Shown here: one piece after another, positions 12,274 to 23,091 of the stretch | Layout: each line of letters starts with the position of its first letter | How positions within the stretch are numbered: position 1 is the first letter of the stretch | NCBI RefSeq assembly: GCF_001653235.2 | Contig: NC_035791.1 | Location: 1,240,001-1,304,000, forward strand | DNA length: 64,000 bases | Source: Pochonia chlamydosporia 170 | Lineage: Eukaryota > Ascomycota > Sordariomycetes > Hypocreales > Clavicipitaceae | Direction of reading: 5' to 3' | Position numbers and translations under genes: made by a program | The notes under the pieces: generated by a model | Seen by the model: only the letters and a program-made list of their open reading frames with translations | The model's database searches: none | Told to the model about the DNA's origin: nothing

Positions 12274-13218
12274 ATGTCTCCCTTTACCTATGGGCGTCTG
12301 CAACAACAAGACGACACTATTAGTGACTCGGCGGAACTTCTGGAAGTAAAACCTCTAAGCCCTTGCCGCCGAATTTGGAACTTAATCAGCGCCGCGGTGT
12401 TAAGTTTTCTCATTGGAATCTTTGCGGGCATTATCTTGACAAATATCTTCACACAGACAAGTAGTGACGCTTTGATATGGAGTGCTTTGCTAGGCGTACA
12501 TCTCGGGACAAAATGGACAAAGTTTTAAGGGGGCCTTTTCGACCAAAACGCGTATTGTGGCCGGCCAAGTAAGAGTGTCGATGAAGCTTGGGAGCGCTAC
12601 ACCAACAGTCCTTGGTTCGATGGAGGAGCAGTTGTACTTAGCGTCACAGAGGAGGATATACAACGATCTGGCAAATTGGGCCCAGATGAATGGTTTAACT
12701 TAACAGTGCAGATGGACTATCTTAACGGCGGTGGATATATGGCAACTCTGGAAATATTTCACCAATTACATTGCCTAGTAAGTGGCCAACAAATCCGTCC
12801 ATGATTTTTTACTAATGGCCATGCTTGAAAGGACATGATTAGGCGATATACCTATCCCGATGACTACCCACCAAGTTCCTTTAAGTCTGCTAAGACCACC
12901 ATGAGAGACTATATCGGTAATTGACCTTCTACCCATTCCTACGACCCCAAGTTGACATCTTTTTTAGATCACTGCATAGATATGGTTCGTCAGGCATTAA
13001 TGTGCTCAGCTGATACTACGTTGATTACTTTTCACTGGGCAGAGGGAATAAAAGTCCCTATGCCTGATTTTTATACTTGGCATCAGTGCCGCGATCTAGA
13101 AGAGATACTTCGCTGGGCAAAAGATCACAAAGCACCTGTCAAACATCAAATTATTAAACCTGATAGAGTAGTTAAGACACTGATAAGATCGTGGAAAAAC
13201 CCGGTAGCACTGAACTAA
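12274..13218 (+). pseudogene. UstYa/DUF3328-like oxidase, one premature stop
   Basis: Exons 12274-12777, 12832-12916 and 12968-13218 join in frame (280 codons) with clean GT-AG introns of 54 and 51 nt. The product starts MSPFTYGRLQ, has one membrane segment (ISAAVLSFLIGIFAGIILTN), the block ending FDQNAYCGRPSKSVDEAWER, GGGYMATLEIFHQLHCL (first HxxHC) and IDHCIDMVRQALMCSADTTL (second motif), then HQCRDLEEI. This is textbook UstYa. A single TAA at 12526-12528 interrupts it, at a position where CAA (Gln) is the simplest ancestor. Compared with its neighbours the damage is light, so this copy may have died last or been hit once. Divergent from the 10839-11889 homologue. Confidence 0.87.
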
Positions 13219-13983
13219 ATGTCGTGCCACAGACATTAGAGTGAATATATTATAGCTAGCTAGTATATCTTTGAATAAGAAGCCACAGATGCGAGCTAAA
13301 CGTGCTACTGCCGTGGTAGTATCATGAAATGACACAATTATGAGAGAAGTTCCTCACATGTTCTAGCAGCATATGTAGTTGGCCACTGTGGATATGCTTG
13401 CCTGGTGAAGGGAGCAGGTGATCCTCTTTGCCCCCTAATGAAGATAAACTCGTACGAGCCAACAGAAAAAGGACCTAGTTATGTTGTATTATTATCTCTG
13501 TTCCCACCCCTACTCCCCGGACACACTGATCTGCGATACTACGTGTCTCCACTATCAGTCTTGTTGGTTAGCCTGCAGAATTAAAGAGTTATGAAGATAT
13601 CCTGCCGCAAGAGAAAAACCGGTAAGTAGAAGTAAATCTCGCAACTCTGGCCGCCGTAACATGCAGTAGCGTTGTTAGGCGCGGAAAGGTGCACATAGCA
13701 CCTACCGAATTCGTTTCAACTGCTACAAAGACTCAAAGATGCAGAAGAATTAGGCAACAATTACGCAAGAATCTTTCCTACCAACACAATGATTAAAAGA
13801 AGGAGTGCAGGGAATAGAAAGATTTATGTTGGTTGCTGTACACTTTAGGTTGTTCAGTCGAGTTTACATAAATGTTAAGTATTTCCGTATACAAGATGAA
13901 CCGCATTCATCACAACATACACCTGATTTAACAGATCATAACATTTACATTTTCTATACATTTAGCTAACCTAGCTTGACAAC
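13219..13983. other. Upstream region of the precursor-peptide relic
   Basis: 765 bp with no ORF of note. Around 13555-13605 it carries a stretch resembling 1188-1235. The last 200 bp are AT-rich and would hold the precursor gene's promoter. Confidence 0.4.
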
Positions 13984-14539
13984 ATAAAGACTCTCGGTAT
14001 GGGAATTATTAGCTTGCTTGCTATTTAGGCTACAGCAGCTCCTGTTGCGCGGCCAGAGCAAGGTTCTGAGGTACAAGTTACTTCCATTGAATTTCTTTCT
14101 TCTGCTTTTTACTGTCTTCTTACGGCAAATTGAAGTAGAATCTGGACGCTATTAAGCGTAAGATTAGGGAGATTGGACCTGATGCTATTTACTACAAGCG
14201 ACACGAGCGCGTAACTTACGTATCCCCTTAAGTCCGTGTTTGTCTTTAGTGCTATTATCCTGCGGAGTTTTAATTGTTTTATTATGGATTTAATGTGATG
14301 TGTCTGACATTTTACAGATTGCTAAAAGCACGAAACGCGACCTTGTTGGGGACCTCGTCACGGACAAACGTGATGAGGGATTCGCCGCTAAATTTGCGGA
14401 CACTCGGTCTTACTGGCCTAAGAATCCCATCAAGAAGCGTGAAGAGGGATTCACCGCTAAATTCGCGGACACTCGGTCTTACTAGCCTAAGAATCCCATC
14501 AAGAAGCGTGAAGCCGCCAAAGAAACTAACACTAAGTGA
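13984..14539 (+). pseudogene. Secreted Kex2-processed repeat precursor (dikaritin-type RiPP precursor), inactivated
   Basis: Three exons can be read: signal peptide exon (13984 to about 14076), middle exon 14139-14210 and repeat exon 14318-14539. The first gives LGMGIISLLAI, then TAG at 14026, then ATAAPVARPEQ, a typical signal peptide with an AAP cleavage zone; the likely start codon at 13984 reads ATA instead of ATG, although an in-frame ATG lies at 13999. The rest is cut by Lys-Arg sites: IKR, YYKR, STKR, TDKR and two KKR. The last exon holds two near-identical 23-residue units containing FADTRSYWPKNPIKKR; the second unit has TAG (14483) where the first has TGG. Signal peptide, Kex2 sites and repeated aromatic-rich segments beside UstYa homologues are what define dikaritin precursors (ustiloxin, phomopsin, asperipin types). 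Which residues formed the core cannot be decided from two identical copies; YYKR and SYWP are candidates. The ATA start and both stops fit TpG-to-TpA or CpA-to-TpA change. Confidence 0.78.
14375..14512 (+). repeat. Two tandem 69-bp units in the precursor gene
   Basis: Units 14375-14443 and 14444-14512 match at 66 of 69 bases. The three differences are GCC/ACC, TTT/TTC and TGG/TAG codons. Each unit encodes 23 residues ending just after a KKR site. Such nearly identical units are typical of core-repeat precursors. Confidence 0.92.
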
Positions 14540-14990
14540 TATGTCCAAGTCGGCATTCTAAATGCTTGGGATGGGGCTAATAAAAAACCCAAGTACTAGA
14601 GGTTTCTTAATTCTTCAGTGGAAACAGAGCAAGGACAAATCAAGTCATGCTTAGATGCAGTGCTTCACTTCGTATTAAATATAAAGCCCGAAAATGTATT
14701 GGCCTTAATGAAGATTTCAACATTATCTTGCACTGAACTTTAGAGTCCTCGCTATAAACTAATATCTGCGCCTATAACAAGTTTCAAGTTAACTCAGACC
14801 AAGTTACAAGACAAAGATTATGAGTAAATTGTAAGCTTAGTAGCTCTAAGTGAGATATTATCATTAACCCTGGCTTCCTAATTGGAGGGCTGGCTAGATG
14901 ATCTAATTAACATGTTCCTAAGTCTTAAAGGACTCATCCGTTCGTCGTCTATTCTGCAGTAATATCTCTGCGAAATCTGTGACCGTCCGT
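14540..14990. other. Intergenic, 3' region of the precursor relic
   Basis: 451 bp of AT-rich sequence between convergent gene ends. Nothing coding is seen; it probably includes the former 3' UTR. Confidence 0.45.
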
Positions 14991-16345
14991 TCAAAACGTC
15001 CACTTCAACAACAGAGATACATAACAGATTGTAACTAGGACTGTAAACAAGCGGTCCACTGTAAGTATTACGCAGCTGTACAACCAGTTGTTCTCCTGCT
15101 GTTGCATGCTGGCTGCGTCCGGTGCCACAAAGACCCCCAGAAACAGATTAAGTGATTCGGTCAGTTCCCGAGCTTGCAGACCGATTCCAGACTCGTCCAT
15201 GGGTAGAGGCGTCCGATAGCTGCGGTTGGGATGTAAGAGAAACACTGAGAGGTTGCGCCATCTGCGTAGAACCAACGACATCGCTTGATGTTCTGTTAGC
15301 ACGATAGAGTCTACTTGTATAGCAGATAGCTGTAGAGGTTCGCCGAAACTTTACCTTGAGGATCGTTAGTTTGATCATGTTTGTCTGGAGGCATCGCTTG
15401 TAAGAACGACGTAATTGGCCATGGTACCATAGACGGGATGTCGTTTTGTGAAGAAAAGTCGATGCTCTTGAACGCTGCGTGCATAATAACATGACGAATG
15501 CCAAAGGATCGGGTTTTTGGGTCAAGACATAAGGCTGCAATTCTTTGCGCACCTACAGACGAGCCCGTACCTGAGAATCCAAGTCTTGTTAGAGCTGTAG
15601 AAAGGCCCCCTATGTTAGCATGGACTGGTTTCGGGTGGTAATAGCTTCCGACATGCTGCTGTATAAGCGCCCCCAGCGATTGCACTTCCTGCGCAATCTC
15701 TCTATCCGGAATCGCTTCTAGGAGGAACCGGTCGAGTCGTATACTACTGGCTTGGGTGGTTGCAGGAGTTTCTGTTGCCTTCTCGTTGGCTGGAGCCATA
15801 AAATCATGATAAATAGCGACACCGTTTGCCTCATTTGCTTGGTCTCTCCTTCGACGAAGGATAACACAAGCTGCCAATAGCCCAGCAAGTAAACCAACAA
15901 TAAGGCATCCGATCGCAATTCCGGCAACAGCTCCGGCAGGCATACCCGACGAAGAAGCTGTAGAAGCGCCAGCCAAAAACGTACGCTCCGGCTGGGTTGA
16001 GCTGGTCGTATTCGATCCATTCGGACGTCCGGTGAAGCTCATTGACGCTTGTCCATCCAAGCCTCCCGACGACGTGCTGCTAGACGTGATCGATGGATAA
16101 GAAGAAATTGCCGACGCCAAAGGAGAGCTTATTGGTGGTGGAGTAGGAGGAGTTGGTGTTGATACAGAATTGACTGTCGTTAAAAGAGGATTTATCGACG
16201 TGGTTGGGACGCTCGTGGAGGCGCCGAGTAGTGTTGTAGTAGTTGAAGTCACACCGGGGAGTCCAGGTTGTCCGGTTGGTCCTTGAACTGCGTTAGGATG
16301 AACGGAAGTTGTGACAGTCGACATGACTGTAGTCGATTGTATCAC
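14991..16345 (-). CDS. Single-pass Ser/Thr-rich membrane protein, function unknown
   Basis: Exon 1 (16345 down to 15355) and exon 2 (about 15283 down to 14991) join across a GT-AG intron; the donor is GTAAAG at 15354 and two in-frame acceptors (15284 or 15293) are possible, the former giving better branch-point spacing. The first 110 residues are rich in Ser, Thr and Pro, followed by AGAVAGIAIGCLIVGLLAGL, a glycine-rich membrane segment, and the basic stop-transfer RRRRDQ. The cytosolic part contains PDREIAQEVQSLGALIQQHV and, in exon 2, AMSLVLRRWRN and FLGVFVAPDAASMQQQENN. This layout is common in Pezizomycotina proteins annotated as hypothetical; it recalls sensor-like wall proteins but lacks an evident signal peptide and Cys-rich head. 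It is fully open although RIP-like damage lies on both sides. Start may be Met 16345 or 16324. Confidence 0.72.
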
Positions 16346-16945
16346 GATATCACTGGATGGAGGGTAGGTTGTTTATCCGCGGATGGATGAGAAGAAAGTG
16401 ATGATCTGAGTCTTGAACTTCAAGGAAGAACGCAAATACTGAAAGATTATTATGCGCCCAGTTTTGTCTCACGATCTGGGACTGGAATTATTTATTGAGG
16501 TCGAGGCTCATTCATCTGCCGAGCAGGCCACACAGGCAACTAGGCTACCTAATAATGTAGCTCCTCCCTTGACAAGGGGCAAGCAGGGATTAGGAAATGA
16601 GTATCTGCAGCTGGCCGGATGAGTTCTTCCTGTGTGATTGTACCACGAGACATATGGAGAAGTTCCCACCGCGATCACAGTCACTCACACAGCTTGCATA
16701 CTAAGAAGTGATTAGATATCTGCAAGGGTAGACTATTGGCTGCATGATCTGGCTTCCTAAGTCAGGACCACCAACCATAGTAAGTTATCCTCACGAAATA
16801 GCTAACAATTTTCCATTCTTCCCGGCGAATGTTTTATGCTGAAAAGTTTTATTTCCTCTCAGAACGTCAAGTCTGACGGCTGTTTCGACTGTAATCAAGC
16901 CAGTAACATGATTCGTGGGCAATAAACTCAAGGGACTGCAGAGAA
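16346..16945. promoter_or_regulatory. Divergent promoter region
   Basis: 600 bp between divergent start codons (16345 minus; 16946 plus), of normal composition. No specific operator recognised; promoter function is inferred from the layout. Confidence 0.4.
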
Positions 16946-19080
16946 ATGAACCAGCATCCGGACATCATTGTGTCTGTCGATCTGGGCACCACATTTACCG
17001 GTAACCACCCCGAGAAACCTCAAAGTTGCCTTGTTGATAACAAAATCAGGCGTAGCATGGAGAACGCCTCGCACACCACCACAAATCATCAACGACTGGC
17101 CCGGTAGTGGTGATCGAGGTGAGCGTAAGGTTCCAACTACTCTGGTATATAACTCCGACAGAACACTCTTATCATGGGGATTTACGTGCAGCAACAACGA
17201 TAACGGCGATGCGAAATCCGATAAGATACGGCGCGAGTTCTTTAAAATGTTTATTGACAGCGCTAACTTGGCCGCTGCGCAGAGCCTCTCCAAAGCTCCC
17301 AAGACAATAGAGGAGGTCGAAAAGTTTACGACAGACTACCTCAGACAGCTTTACAGCCATATCAAAGAGACGATTAAGATGCAAATCGGCCGACGACACG
17401 TGGCCGGTGGATGGTCTGACCTAGTGGTCGTGTTCCTCTTCAGCGTGCCAACAACTTGGACGCGAATGGAAACGATCAACTTATTCAAGGGCATTATACG
17501 CAATGCGGGCTTTGGGGTAGAGGGCCAAAGGCACTCGGCGCAAGTTGACCTTACCGAGGCAGAGGCCGCTGCTGTTGCGACTTTAAAGACAAGTGCAGTC
17601 ACGTTTAAACAGAACAGTATTTTCCTTACCGTTGACGCAGGTGGTGGTACCACTGATCTCTCCCTAATGCGAGTTAAATCCGCAGACCCCGAGTGTCCCC
17701 AATTGACGCAAATGGCAGCTGTAAAGGGTGTTGGCATCAGATCAACGCTTATAGATCGCGCATTTATCCGTCTTGTTGAGCAGAGACTTAACGCGTGGCC
17801 AGAAGTCCGCGACCTTCTGCCTACTAACTTTGCCATACAAATGTCTAGGAGCCATCACTTTCGCATTGTCAAGCATAAATTTGGGGAGAGAGTGTACATG
17901 CAGCCCGTGTTTAAAATCCCAATAGACGGCGTGTCCCATAACTTTAGTCACTCTAGACTTAGAGTTAAAAATGGACGAATGGTCTTCAAAAAGTTTGTGC
18001 CACCACAGAAAAAAAAAACAAGAGGAACTAGGTTTTCTGATAATTATCCAGGCTAGAGATTTAAGCTCTTTTTGACACTCAGGTTGAGGGGGTACTCAAG
18101 CAGACCAAGGAGCAACTCAATTGGCTAGCTGAGCATGGCAAGACTGATCAAGTGGTATGTTAGAAACACCCATGCATTCTCAAAATGTGTTCTTCCTAAG
18201 ACCAGGATCGGCACAGGAATTTGTCATCCTCTTAGGGGGATTAGGTAGCTCTGCCTACGTTCATCAGAGTATCCAACAATAACTTACTGATTTTCCGCAT
18301 CCAAACGCAAGCCATGCCATCGTGATACCTTGCCAGGATCCACAGCTAGTTGTGGTTTATGGCCTTTTGCTTGACCACCAGCAAAGGATAGAGACTGGCC
18401 AACTTTCTGTTCTTGCTACTAGAGTAGCTCGCGCGAGCTATAGAGTTAGAGTCATGCAAGTGTATTCGTCTACCCGGCACTTTGATGAAGATGTAATCCG
18501 AGATCCGTTAAATCCCAAAAAGCTATGGGCAATGAATTAAATTGAATGGATAATACGAAAGGTTAGTCTCTGCTGATTCTGGCTGAAAATCTACGATCTG
18601 TGCCGCTAATGCCGTCCTAACATTTTAGGGCAATAAGATAGATCTAAACATACCCTTGATCAAGAAGTTTGAGTTTCACATTGCAGAAGGAGAAACTACA
18701 AGGTTATAGGATACAGACATTGTTATCTCTCCCAATGAGGCGTTATTTCTACCTCGCAGTATAAAATATGGTAAGATTAGTCTAAATACTTCATCACGAT
18801 CTAGCTAACAGTAAGTTACGAAGCGGGAGCGACTAATCTGTGTCGCATAAAGAGCAATCTTAACGGAGTCAAACAGCACCAGTTAGTATTAAAGCAAAAG
18901 CGTGGGACTTGCATGAGAAAAGGCTACAAGTTCTATATCTGTGAATTTGAGGTTTGAATAATTGTAGCGCCTGCCGACCTAAGGTTTGAGCTTTAGTTCG
19001 GCAGGCAAAGGTTTTCGGGGAATCATAAGCCAATTGGAGTTAAATGGGACAAGGCGGGAAGTCGTGTTGACGCCGGGTAG
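16946..19080 (+). pseudogene. Hsp70-like (HSPA12-type) ATPase, 3' half riddled with stops
   Basis: Exons 16946-17000, 17050-17992, 18052-18154, 18217-18561, 18629-18770 and 18812-19080 are joined by GT-AG introns of 49, 59, 62, 67 and 41 nt. The actin/Hsp70 fold is marked by VSVDLGTTFTG + VAW (phosphate 1), FLTVDAGGGTTDLSL (phosphate 2) and LLGGLGSSAYVHQSI (adenosine loop), with LLDHQQRIETGQL downstream. Fungi carry many such HSPA12-like proteins; their clients are unknown and several act in heterokaryon or stress contexts. Exons 1 and 2 have no stop, but six follow: TAA 18062, TAA 18280, TAA 18538, TAG 18707, TGA 18955 and TAG 18994. A truncated ATPase-domain fragment could still be made, but a full protein cannot. 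Confidence 0.88.
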
Positions 19081-19973
19081 CCGAAGAATTCTGAAAAACT
19101 CTATATGACTATGTCTTTTATCGCAAGATAGCTACGGATTTGAGAGATTGTGGGCAACAAAAGACTGAATTGAATGATTTCTACTTGACTGACTATCTGA
19201 AGGAAGGAAGGAAAATGACCTTCTTTTATAGACCAATTCGAGGGATTTTTCTGATACTGAGGTCGGAGTAGATTGGTCAAAAGACGGATTGAATTGGTCA
19301 GGACGGAGGGAAAGGGAGGTTTGAGCTGCTCTCGTTGACATCTTTGAGCTTGGTTTATTTCCAGGCATGCCACAAATGAAAATCGACGGAGCCATGGTTT
19401 AGTTTGATACCGCATGTCACCATTCACAGTGTGGTTATTCACAGTACAGAGAGTGATGCTGTCAATAGAGAAAACTTGATTATCTCTATGAATCAGCGGA
19501 GCACTCTTCTTTACGAGCTAGGTATCCTAGTGGTCAGCTTTGATAAATATTGTGCATCTGGATGTGCATGAACCATCAGTGCTCGCTTACTATTGACGAC
19601 GGGCTTGTCAGCTACGAACTGAAAGAAAGGATGCACAGGCTGACGCCATAGACGAAGCTTTAAAAACAACAGTCATCAAAAGACATGTCTCTCCCAACAT
19701 GGTATATCTGACAACTCGACTGGACTGTTGATGAGGCAAAAAGTGGCTTCAGCTGGGCCAATTTTGTCACACAAAAAATGTTCACCAGTAATATTTCAAG
19801 CCTTTCTGGTCTTGCCTCAAGCATGTTCAGTTTGGCCAGGGCCTAAGTCATGTCATTGGCTCCTTCCTTCTCAGCCCAATCCGCCCCCAATAAAACGTCA
19901 AGTTCGCTTCCCGGGACTTCAAGTCATAAAGTTGGGGTTGACATCTTTGAAACCTACAGTCACGAACTATGCA
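19081..19973. other. Intergenic, 0.9 kb; 5' region of the CorA-like gene
   Basis: Overlapping minus-strand ORFs of 87-113 codons (19101-19442) show no motif. The frame of the next gene is open back to 19728, but the upstream residues look like translated leader, so I begin the gene at 19974. A 5' UTR within 19600-19973 is likely. Confidence 0.45.
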
Positions 19974-22900
19974 ATGTCCAGTCCAGATCCTAGGCAGTCC
20001 GCACGCTCAAGCCTGTCTGATGTGTCGGAGACACCAGCCCCTCAGTCCCAGGTCGAAAATTCCCCCGCCATTCATCCCGATTCTCATGAGGCTGAGCATC
20101 CCGGCATAGAATTGCAGAGAGTGGGTTCAGGGTCGATACACACAAAGCAGTCCGACGATACAAATTCTCAGCAACATCCAAAGCTTAAATCTACCTCAGC
20201 TCCAGACTTGAACAAGGCAAATGATGTTCCAGTCGCCCGTCGAATTGCTTCAGTTGATGGCTTCACCTGGCCCCCGCCTGACGCTTGCTCGAGTTCTGCT
20301 GATCCGGCACCTTTGCCTTTGTTCTCACAGCCAAACTCAAAAAAAGTGAGCGTGGCGAAATGCGAATCGGAGCTGCAGAAAGTCGATCCCGGAACAACTG
20401 TCGAGCCCTCAGACAAAAGCCCTTCAACGGCGTCAGTTCCTCGATGCCCTTCTAGAGCCCCATCTGAACGACGGGCTGGCTCACTTCCGCCTCCACCTTT
20501 GCCTCTTTCCAAAACAAACCAAGGGGATTCGGCACATACCAACGATGGGAGTTATCGCAAGATAGTTAATCTCGCAGCCTCCGCCTTTGACCATATTGGC
20601 AGAAACTCCGGCCGGGAATCCCGCAATCCAGACGCATACATCATCTGTACAGACTTTTCACATACATCACACTCCCGTCAAACCACAATTCGCAGCGCGG
20701 AACACTTCGCGCAACTATGTCGTTCTATTCCAACTAACATAACTCATCGACTATTCCTCGTTGAGGATCTCAGCCGGAGTGTTATTGACCTTCTTGGTCA
20801 ATACCTCAAGATCAGCCCCGAGTTCTTTGAAGAACATCTCATAAACTCTGGCTTTATCGATGCTGAGTACGACGATCCGCCGGCAAGTTCGTGGAGAACT
20901 TCGGGCATGAAGAAATCCTACACTTGTTTGAAGTGGTATCGCCCTGTGTGGAGGCTACCTACAGCACCATATTCGAAGCAGGACCTTGATGATTTGCTAG
21001 TTAATAACCGTTTGGAATATGCAACCTCCAAGCCGCGCGTGGTGAAAGTCTTTGAAACTGTGACAAACATATTTCGGTCAGAGTGGGAGCTCTGGACAGA
21101 TCCAAAGACAACATCGCGCAAAAAAAGGCTGTGTGGCTGGGAAGAGCGCCTATCGGTCTGGAGCGGCAAACTGCCCGGCTGCTCTTGTAAATTTGGTAAG
21201 TCATGTCTCCCACTCTTTGTCTTGCAAAACCTTGAAGCAAGCACTCACATGAAGCAGTAGTTTTGCTAGTTGACCCTCTGCCGCTCTTGAAGAATATCTT
21301 GGAGCGAGAGACGTTCGTAAACAGTGTTGGAGAAGAGGGAACTTATTCCGACCGTTCAACCGAGGATTATTCCGAGGACCTGGACGAGGACGACGCATAC
21401 GAGGGTGACCTCGAAGCTCTGGATCAACCTCCGGTCCGCATACGGGAACGAAGACTCCAGTACCGGCAAAATATTATGCTTCAGTCTATGATGCGACCAT
21501 TTTCCAAGCCAAAGCAGATCCGCAAAGGGCCTCCGGAAAGGAAGTTCAGAAGGAACTTCTGTATTATTGAGCAAACAAGCAACCGGGTGCCTCTTGATGC
21601 CGACTCCGACAGTGTGTTCCAATCAGCGCAAAGCCTTTGGGATTTAAAACGTCAATTATGCGACACCGTTTCGACAAGCCATATGTTCGATAACATCCTC
21701 TGTCGAGCAGCCAAAGACAGGGATGATGTTGGAGGACCCGAAATGCTGAGCCCCCTTTTCGAAATAGTTCGCTATGACATGCAGGGGTTGCTCAAATTGT
21801 TGGACAACGTCCTTGAGAGCATAAATCTAGGCGTTTTGGACGACGCCACAATGGAGGAGCGACTTTCCATCTGGAGACAGATCATAACCCGTGCTCAACT
21901 CGAATTGCCTCAAATCCATAACGACATTAAAAGGTTTTTTACTTTCTTACAAGAAAAAGACCCTGAGACTTCGGAGAACGATTCCGGCCAGTCAGCCATC
22001 AACTCTAAGGAATCACAGGACCTCTCAATGCAGATTGAAGAAATGCTGCGGAGGTTACAAGCAACCTCAGTTTCCCTGACCTCGAATATGTCTCTTCTTG
22101 ACAGCCGCAGATCCATTGCTGAGGCAAAGTCTGTCACAAAACTGACTGAGCTAGCCTTCTTCTTTATTCCGCTTACATTTGCGGCAACACTTTTTGGAAT
22201 GCAGGTCAAGCCGCTTGAAAACCGGGCACCCTTGTCAACGTTTATTTTAATCGGTGCCGGCTTCACCACGTCGTCGTATCTTGTTCGATTGCTACTTCGA
22301 AGCACTTGGCTGCGTCAACTACGAGACGCCGGCACAAGCGGCATTAGAACTTTCGCCGACCGCAACCGACATCCAATGCAGCGAGGCTCTGTCCCTACGT
22401 CTTTGTTTTTGAAATACTCATTTCATATAGTTCGACTCAGCTTTGCAAGAACTTTGGGTTACATATTTACAAGAACCAAGATGTTCTTCATAATACTGCT
22501 ACGACTTTCTCTCATGCTCTTCAAGCCGTTTCGATTCATCATCATTGGCATTTCATACATTTTGCTGATTTGCGCTATTCCCATGGCAGTTCTGTGGACG
22601 CGGCACATGGAACATGATGTCCAGGTTGCAATCACGGTAGCATTTTTTACATTTACCTCTCTCCCTGTTTTCCTGCTTCACTGGAAGTTTTCGACTCCTA
22701 AAGAGCGAAACGCTCTTCCTCGACTAATCCAGAGCATTAAGAATAATTCCTCGTCGCTCGCCAGCGTTTTGGCGTGGATCGCGGTAATTTGCTCCTTTCT
22801 AACCCCGGTGGCTATTATGTGGGCTGGTAGCCTAGAGCATGGCATACAGATTGCGTTGACTGCCGCTCTTCTTTCAACGCTGGCTGTTTTCTTTATTATG

Positions 22901-22993
22901 TACTGGCTTAAAACAGCCTTGCTGTCGGGACTACGAGATTCAGTTCGTTGGCAGACCGCAAGCAGTTATGCAGAGAGTCTGGATAGTTCTTGA
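19974..22993 (+). CDS. CorA-like Mg2+ transporter domain protein with extra C-terminal membrane segments
   Basis: Exons 19974-21195 and 21258-22993 (62-nt intron, GTAAGT...CAG) encode 985 residues. Residues 1-190 are Pro/Ser-rich and disordered. A soluble fungal CorA-like region follows (RLFLVEDLSRSVIDLLGQYL, EFFEEHLINSGF), then long helices ending in AEAKSVTKLTELAFFFIPLT and FAATLFGMQVKPLENRAPLS. These match the stalk helix and first transmembrane helix of CorA, except that the selectivity signature GMN reads GMQ. After the usual second TM there are about four further hydrophobic segments, including two similar hairpins: AVLWTRHMEHDVQVAIT and AIMWAGSLEHGIQIALT. Classical CorA stops after two TMs, so this is an elaborated member. 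Membrane ion transport is likely, but magnesium specificity is uncertain because of the altered signature. An upstream in-frame ATG at 19728 would add 82 residues. Confidence 0.82.
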
Positions 22994-23091
22994 ACCAGAC
23001 TAGCACATAGATGTTTTTGATTGGGTTCACGTTATCGACAGTACAACTTACGCAGAAAACCATTAATCCCACTTTATGCTCCTTCCATTCC

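Noticed and set aside
13984..14539. Mating pheromone precursor as an alternative for the KR-repeat protein
   Set aside because: No alpha-factor-like repeat (WxWxxxxPG type) or CAAX end; the repeat and the UstYa neighbours fit a RiPP precursor better.
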